A DNA stretch of 64,000 nt, taken from NCBI GenBank assembly GCA_037176885.1, contig JAWWNJ010000037.1:496001-560000 (forward strand). The letters run 5' to 3'. How positions within the stretch are numbered: the stretch's first letter is position 1; each line of letters opens with the position of its first letter. This document shows positions 57,379-64,000 of this stretch, piece after piece. Made by a program: the position numbers and the translations under genes. The notes beneath the pieces were generated by a model that saw only the letters and a list, made by a program, of their open reading frames with translations, ran no database searches and was not told the origin of the DNA. The stretch is from Favolaschia claudopus. Its lineage: Eukaryota > Basidiomycota > Agaricomycetes > Agaricales > Mycenaceae.

Positions 57379-58836
57379 TTAAGAGAAAGGCGATAGATCG
57401 ATTGGTTTGAATCCAACGTCGTCTCGGGGCTCGATGTAACTCCCTGTTGTCGTCCAACTAGCCTCCGACTCTTCCGCAGACAACAGACGGGGTGTCTCAG
57501 GTTGCTGGGTGATACGACGCCAGCACAAAATCATCGCGACTAGGTTGGCAAGTCGCATGGAAGTGGCATGGCCGGATGAACTCCGTAACCCGTGAAACAA
57601 GTTGGTGTGGCAAATTCGTAGATCAATAAAGCGGAATATGCGAGGTAGAATGTCGGATAGAATTGGGGATGTTTCCGTGCTGAATCTAGCAAGCCAATGC
57701 ATCGTATATTGCTTCAGTTTTGGTCGCGAGGCTGATCTGGAAGAAAAATATCGAGTGAGAGGAGGAGGACCATCGGTCCAGAGGGTTTGTGTGTGGAACT
57801 CTGTTTGGTCCGGTCCGTGTCCTTCACCCACTCTGGCTCCCCCGTCGACGGAGTTCCACCTCAATACCCGTTTCTGGCTCTGTTCGCGCCTCCATGCCGT
57901 TCCCGTCAATTTCAAAAATATAGCAGAGCCGAGGACGACGCTCTAGCCGCTACCTCCATTCCTGCTCGATCCGGGCAGCACTTTCTTCCTGAATCTCGAA
58001 CGACAGGCTGAATATCCCTCAGTCAGCAGCCAAGCGCTCGAAGAACACCTCGAGAAGCCATATGCAGTAAACCCTGCCAACTCGACCCGTCTGCGATGAT
58101 CGCCGTCTACACCCCACCCAAGAACGCAGGAGCGCACGAACCTACTCGCCGTTCAAGAAAAGTGGTCGGTGATCCACATGTGCAGCCATAGAGCTGGGAA
58201 CACGCAGGGGTACGTGTGTACGCCCTAGCTACTAGCAATCCGGGCGTCTTCTTAGAGAACTCTCGCTGCGACAGGAGATAATACTTGCACCGGCCACAGG
58301 ATCGACGGAGTCGAAAAGCACACCGAAGAGGCAACGCACATGAAAGGTACGGAACTGAAATGGCGGTAGAGTGCTGTGTGCGTCGATGAATTTCAGGGAA
58401 GTTTTCACCGCAATAGCCTTGCCACCAGATGCAGTCGATTGTTCGCAGACCGAGATCGCTCGCTGGGGAAGCCTAGTCTGTTGCAGCTGCATAAAAAGTC
58501 GCTGTTATTCTTCCTGACTCTCGGGCGTCGAGGTGAGCACAAATATCAATTCACTTACACTCAACGGCGCATATAACATACATGAGGGCTGTAATGAATA
58601 CAGGAGCGGGGCCGCCAGGCTTGACGCTGCGGGCGACGAGCTGATGCAAAACCTATGGAAACGAAACAAAGTTCCAGCATCGAGTTCGTTATTTTCGGGG
58701 AGGATACTGGCATACCTTGCATACCGGCAATGTCCACTGCGTGTAGGTTTACCGAGCCCAATATACGGATTGCACCCCGACCGTCCTGGAACCTGCGGAA
58801 GCATACGAGAACGATAATCAGCACATTTCGCCGCAA
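57379..58836 (-). other. Segment Z, right copy
   Basis: Inverted match of 7400-9039. The longest open part is 57915-57379 ('SVDGGARVGEG', 'KQYTMHWLARFSTE', 'ATSMRLANLVAMILCWRR', ending 'PIDLSPFS'). Exon-like blocks upstream: 'GGKAIAVKTSLKFIDAHST' and 'GVHTYPCVFPALWLHMWIT' followed by TGA. Confidence 0.3.
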
Positions 58837-59601
58837 TTCAGCGTTCTTCGGTCCGACTCGGACGCGGAAAGTTTGGCTTGCGTTTCTATGCTGTCTCTTC
58901 GACGATCAGATTCCCGTGGCATGGGATACCGGCCCTACGACGAGGATTCATGAAATAAGTGACTTTTTTTCTCGAGGTTCAGAAAGGATTCGCGCACCTT
59001 CCATAATGGCTCCAGCCTGCTCGCCTAACGGATAGATCATAAAACGAGTATCCCACCCACCGCTGTGCGACAGCTCCACTTCCGAAACGCTACGACAGCT
59101 CAGCGCGCAACCTTAACCGGCGGTTTTGCTCGATTCGAGGCTGCCTGGTGAACCTTAACGATTGGCTTGCGGTGGCGTTGCGAACGATGACCTGGGCTTC
59201 ATCCCCAAGAGTGCTGTGGCTCCAGTCTGAGTTATTTCTTTCGAAGGGTCACATTTGACGTGCTTTTCTTCGGTGGTTCGTCTGCTGCGCCAACCGGCTG
59301 TGGAGCATGTGTCGGTGCACACCTGTTGGGGAGGATGACGATCATCCACTGCTCGTCGTGGCCCAGCCTCTTCGGTGCTGAATATCTTGATTTGAAGCTA
59401 TTTTGTGGGTGGTTGTTCGTCGGTGGCACCTTGCGGCTATCTTGCCTGACTGCGACATCGATTAGGCTTCGTCCTTCGAGATCACTGACAACATTTCCCC
59501 TGCATTTCATCCTTGCCATCCAGCAAGAGCGGTGTTAATTGTCGACCATGATCGTCAGCAAGGATGAAGCCAAGTTTGAAGCCTCACAACCGTAAGCACT
59601 G

Positions 59602-60606
59602 ATGATGAGTGACTTCAAGGCTTGGAACAAACCTCAACAACAGCTTCTGCGGCTGCACACGTCGTTGTCCTCCATCGCAAATTACTCTGTGAGACGTTAT
59701 CTGGGCACTGGCTATATCAATGAAGGCGAGTATGGAATACCTCGGGGAAGATCGAGTTGGCAGTACTCAAAGCCCGGCGACATCGTTGAGATCGTCACAC
59801 TCGCTCTCTTCCTCTACTTTTTCATCTACTCCGTCGACCCCCCTTGGCCGTCTGCTGCTTCTGGGGCTTCTATGGCGATATACAGCAGTGACTACTCCTG
59901 GCGTTGAGCATATCCGCTTGTCCCTCTCACGGTGATCAGGCTTATATTCTCAGTCATAGTCGTAGCATACGTAGATATGACGCAGCCACATATCATCGCC
60001 GCCGTGCTGATGCGGCTTCGAGCCTATGAAGTCCGCAACAAGTAGGGAGGGTGGTAGAAGAGATGCGTGGCAGAGGAGATGCCAAAAAAATGGCAAATTC
60101 CAGTTGTGTGGCATCCGCACTGGCAATCTTCCAGAGTCTTTACACCCCGGTTACTTTGAAGGCTTACAGCATCTCATCCACCACAGACAGACTCTTCTTA
60201 TCTTCAAAATCCCAGTCGGAACAGGTGGAGGCATCTGTTTGACGATTTTACATACCGGCTGCCGCAGGACTAGCCCAGGATGCTTCGAATTCCCCTGCGG
60301 GCCATATGGGAGGCTGGCTTCACGGCATCAGGTTCTGTACAGCCGTCACCGGACGGACGGAGCCGTTTTTGGTTCCAAACCAAGATCGTCCGTGGTATCA
60401 ATATAACCGAGCTATGCCGCATTTATCGGGGCCCGGCTCTTTGCCTTCCATCGTTGATTGAGCTGCCTGGTCGTCTTGTGCGGGTCCGTCCCTTCAAAAG
60501 ATTTCAAGACGGCCGCTCAGAACGCACCCTTCTGCGTCTGGTCAATATTTTACCCCAAGGATTGCCTCTGAAGACTCATCATAAACGCGGCTCCAAGGCA
60601 TACTAG
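59602..60606 (+). other. ORF X, right copy
   Basis: MMSDFKAWNKPQQQ opens a 101-codon frame with a hydrophobic patch ('VTLALFLYFFIYSV'), ending at 59907. Downstream, 'TDGAVFGSKPRSSVVSI' matches the left copy but is followed by stops. Product unknown. Confidence 0.3.
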
Positions 60607-60776
60607 AAAATTTCAACCTACCCATACACCTTGCTTGAATTTTCCAGCACACCCCCAGGCGATTTGCTCAGGTTTTGGAGTGGGGTCCCGCCATATTCTC
60701 ACGCAATAACACTGCACTGCACACTCAATTCTCTGTTTTACCTCAAGATCTTGACCATCCGGCTAAACAACACTAC

Positions 60777-62307
60777 ATGCATAATCAGTCCAAAAAACAG
60801 GCCACGCGCAGCTCGCGCCAGCGTCGCCAGAGCAACTCATCCTCCTCTGGATCTGTTCCTGAGATGAGGGTGCCATCTTGTAGGCCTGCATAATCTTCGC
60901 CTGCCCAACCAGTTTTTTCACAACCTGGATACGTCTAATCTGCGTACAGTACCCTCAAGCTCAGCTTCTACCTCGATGCGGGCAGATTCATTCTATCCCG
61001 CTTTTTCGTATCCTCCTCCACTTCCGTCGGGAACCCTGTCCAATCCCCCTTCCATGCCAAACGCAACGCCGCCTTTGCTTTCCTACCCCCCACCCCTCCC
61101 TTCTCCCTCCTCGAGCCGACATCTGTCGAGCCCTTCCTCGTATCGCACCCCGGACCCAGCAGCCCAACTTTCATATCCCCCACCTGGGCCGCCTGCCAGC
61201 GGCTATGGAGCTCCAAATGCCGAATCTGGCTCAATCGCCCCATCAGTTCCTTGGTTTCCGCCCGGAGAAAATTACAATCAGGCGTCATCCAACAATTTTT
61301 ATCTGCCGCCCACAGCGTCTTCAAGCGCCAACTTTGCTTCCTCGTCGACTGCTCAAGCTTACCGCCCCCAGCTTCGCCCGCAGGACGACGACTACCGCGA
61401 GGAACCGTGGTCGAGCAGTGATGATGAGGATGACGAAGATGATGACGCCTGGTACGCTTCACACTACGCCGTTGATCCCTCGAGGTGTGTGCTATTTTTC
61501 TCTGTTTTTTTCTAAGTTCACTTATTTTCGATGCCTGCAGGCTATCCGAACCCAGTGGCTCAGCTTTTGATGCACGGGGTTCAGAGCCTCCGAGCTCAAG
61601 CCCAGCCTCAACCTCAAGGCTCTCTCGATCCCGTACTCCTCTCGTCATTGAGACAATCCCTTCTCGTGAACAACTTACAGAGGAGCGTGAGATGCGCAGG
61701 CGTCAATCTCGGTCCGCGAAAATGGTAAGAAATGTACCCGGCTAAACTTGAGATGTTAACTAACCACCCGCAGCACGCTTGCAGGATCTGTGGCAAGGCG
61801 TTTCCTAGGTGAGGATCGTATGCAAATTCATTTCTTTCCATTAAACATCACGACTAGGCGGAGTGGGCTGGAAACGCACATGAACACGCACAGCGGCGTC
61901 CGACGTCCGTCATTCCTCATCTTTCGAGCGGGAGTATCCTGATTCACTGTCCAGCGTACGGCTGCCCCTTCCCGGGTTGCGAAAAACTATTCAATGTCCT
62001 CTCAAACGCTCGACGACACCATAACACTCATTTCTATCAGCCTCCGCCGCCGCGTCCACCCGAGCCAATGGAATTCAGATTCGCGGAACCGATCGTCGAG
62101 GGCGCTCCTGCCCCGCCGCCGGATGCTGAAAGCCAGGCCGCTTTCAATGTTCGGTGGATGGAACATAATGTTGCGGCGCGCGGTCAGTCGACAGGGCGCC
62201 GCAAGAAGAAATCGACTGCGGCCGAGCACGCTGGAACTGAATGGTCTTCCAAACACTCACGCGGTCCTCATCCGCGCGATCCTGAGGATCGCGCTCGCCC
62301 GGGTTAG
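60777..62307 (+). CDS. C2H2 zinc-finger protein C
   Basis: Six exons (60777-60879, 60950-61484, 61541-61724, 61774-61808, 61858-61904, 61955-62307) give 418 aa. It starts MHNQSKKQATRSSRQRRQ. A Pro/Ser-rich region follows, an acidic patch 'SSSDDEDDEDDDAWY', 'LVIETIPSREQLTEE', a basic stretch, fingers 'HACRICGKAFPRR' and 'YGCPFPGCEKLFNV', and a tail with 'FRFAEPIVEGAP' and 'AAFNVRWMEH'. Every intron has the same position and phase as in gene A, including the weak donor (GTCCGT) between the fingers. It is the inverted-repeat partner of gene A and shows no disruption. Confidence 0.87.
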
Positions 62308-63557
62308 AAACCCGACGGACGGTCATGTATGCACTCCGCGAAGACAAGTCTGGATTGCCATCCAAGATGTACACGAGACTTGAAGTACCTTGTATGCCAT
62401 TATGTAGCTCTGAATCCTCTTCTGTATCATTCTGTACTTTTTCTGTGTCCGGATACCGTTGACACTGTAACATACCTATGTAGCAAATATTCTCATACAC
62501 GTTGATTCATTTGGTTTCTCTTGCTGTATAGATTTTGGGCTAATGCACTCAGGGCTTCTGCCTTCAGATGAGACTGAGTACGAGGACGGCAAGAAAGATG
62601 AACTGACATACTTGGATACCCTCATGGCAGGATAGTCGGACGAGCCGATATGCCCTTGCCAAATCCACGTCTGTACCACCTAAGATTTGAGTTTGAATGG
62701 ATGTGGCGTGATTCGGGCGACCTGGAATATTTCTGGCATCGTGCCAGGAACATGAAACAAGAATTGAGAGGTCATCTTCCCAAGGATCACCGTTGCCTAA
62801 CGAAGACCTTCCACAGTCGTACACAAGTACCCTCGTTGAGCGGAACGGCCGATGGTTCACGCTGCGACGCTGGACAGCTTAATAAACCCCCGGTCGGGGA
62901 TGTCCACCGTCTTGAAACCGTATTGACATTCGTGTTGACGGCCGAAAGGTCCTCGCTCGGAAAATTGCCAATAGTCAATTCGTCGTCAAGCCCTGTGAAG
63001 CTGAAGAGAGATTGTCTAAGTTTCGCGATCGTCGGGGTATCTCTTAGAACCTTTCGACTCTCGCTAACACGCACAACCTAGCATGCATCCATGCGTACAT
63101 CACACACACGGGAGCAGAGATGCTGCTGCTCACGGTATCCGGCGCCCACTGACAACGGAGAATGGAGTCAGGATTCTACAACTGAGTACTTTTGTCAGAG
63201 GAGGAAAACATTGACGCATCTTGCATAATGGACATGTCCACTGTGTATATAGGTCAATTTAGCTCGATATTGTATGAGTTATACGATATATGCCAAGACT
63301 GTGTGGCCACCTACAGCTGCGCGAGAAAACTATACGGCGTGTTGACAATGACTTAAGGTCGGATCAGGTTTGGACAACGCGTTATTCAAAATATTTGACT
63401 ATTGGCGAAAACCTCGGCCGAGGGAGCTCGAGATCTGTGAAACCTGAAGCGAACTGTCAAGCCGTGAAAAAAGAAGAAAGAAAACCGACAAGATTCAATG
63501 TCTGCTGCGCCGCGACGCAAAGCCATAATACTCTCAAATCTCCTCCAAAGCAACGTA
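62308..63557. other. Unassigned 1.25 kb
   Basis: A 143-codon plus frame (62650-63081) beginning 'MPLPNPRLYHLRFEFEWMW' has no recognised motif. No repeats seen. The right inverted arm ends at its left border. Confidence 0.35.
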
Positions 63558-64000
63558 ATGAAAAATTTGCCTTCTTCCAACTCAAGTACCGTTGACGTCG
63601 AGACGTCTGGAACGAATAGCACGCTGGTCAAGGGAAACTATGCTTGATCAGAGTGTTGGTTTCTGCTGGTTTGATTGCTGGTAGACGATGCTGGCCTTAT
63701 CTTGGGCATTCACCAGCTTCAACCCGAAGAAGAAAAGCGCGTATTCAAGACATTCAAGCCGATTGATTTCGGACTCGACGATTTTCCATGACTCGGCGAC
63801 GAGGCTTGGCAGCTTATTGTTGCCCACACCGACATCCAGGGCAGCTAGATTTGGAGACGAAAGACCGCATGGGAGGTGTTGGGGAAGCTGAAATTGACCA
63901 CGAGCATAGTGGCCTGTGGGGATTGAGTGTGCGCTTCAACAACTTGAAATATTCCAGGCGGCATCAACGAATTGTGAGTCTGTGACATCCTTGTCTTGAA
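63558..64000 (+). CDS. Possible 5' end of a gene running off the right edge
   Basis: An ATG at 63558 opens MKNLPSSNSSTVDVETSGT. A following exon-like block in a different phase reads 'AGLILGIHQLQPEEEKRVF' and 'KTFKPIDFGLDDFP' and then 'DEAWQLIVAHTDIQG' after a frame step. I could not find a clean join or a family, so this is tentative. Confidence 0.2.

Larger units (their letters stand above)
53430..62307. repeat. Right arm of large degenerate inverted duplication
   Basis: Inverted, collinear counterpart of 3989-12240; the component pairs are listed there. Stops or shifts relative to the left copy: TGA in segment Z at about 58152, an extra A at about 57063 in ORF W, and stops in ORF X near 60410. 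The C2H2 gene at the outer end is intact. Confidence 0.85.

Noticed and set aside
1..64000. CRISPR arrays, operons, bacterial signals
   Set aside because: The sequence is eukaryotic with spliceosomal introns; no spaced direct-repeat arrays were found.

Overview
The window reads as nuclear DNA of a mushroom-type basidiomycete (Agaricomycetes). Genes are split by many short introns (mostly 45-70 nt, GT-AG, with CTRAC-like branch sites). The families are typical of that group: F-box-like proteins opening with an 'LDSLEADRA'-type coiled coil, a DUF6699 protein, a collagen-like Gly-rich protein, a YTH/RRM protein, a Hos3-like histone deacetylase, a CE8 pectin esterase and small secreted proteins. 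All exon joins given here were read by eye; most give sums divisible by three.

Layout. 1-1.6 kb: 5' part of a YTH/RRM-type RNA-binding gene running off the left edge. 4.0-12.2 kb: left arm of a large degenerate inverted duplication, with C2H2 gene A at its outer end and decayed ORFs inward. 13.5-15.4 kb: an extra copy of the F-box module. 16.4-25 kb: an uncharacterised five-exon gene, a disrupted Hos3-like deacetylase, a mitochondrial S-adenosylmethionine carrier and two F-box genes. 25.8-28.9 kb: a small secreted protein, then a two-domain alpha/beta-barrel (ABM-like) gene cut in two by a 959-bp inverted-repeat element, then a 442-bp hAT-like MITE. 29.2-33 kb: two glycosyltransferase-type genes. 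33.9-38.8 kb: pectin esterase, a secreted protein and a DUF6699 protein. 40.6-49.1 kb: the Gly-rich protein, a mucin-like membrane protein with a cytoplasmic SH3 domain, an F-box gene and a short-chain dehydrogenase. 49.9-51.5 kb: C2H2 gene B. 53.4-62.3 kb: right inverted arm, ending in C2H2 gene C. The last 1.7 kb is mostly unassigned.

The most notable points are (1) the split ABM gene, where both halves, both inverted-repeat arms and a 6-bp target-site duplication are all visible; (2) the hAT-like MITE with 33-bp terminal inverted repeats, an 8-bp duplication and five subterminal repeats; (3) the mirror-image architecture, with C2H2 paralogues A and C at its outer ends and a third, B, just inside the right arm; and (4) repeated single-base frameshifts, mostly at homopolymers, in otherwise well conserved genes. 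The last suggests assembly indels and should temper any pseudogene call here.

The genes do not form one pathway. Neighbouring glycosyltransferases and several secreted or surface proteins suggest a cell-surface theme, while the F-box and C2H2 copies look like lineage-specific gene expansion.
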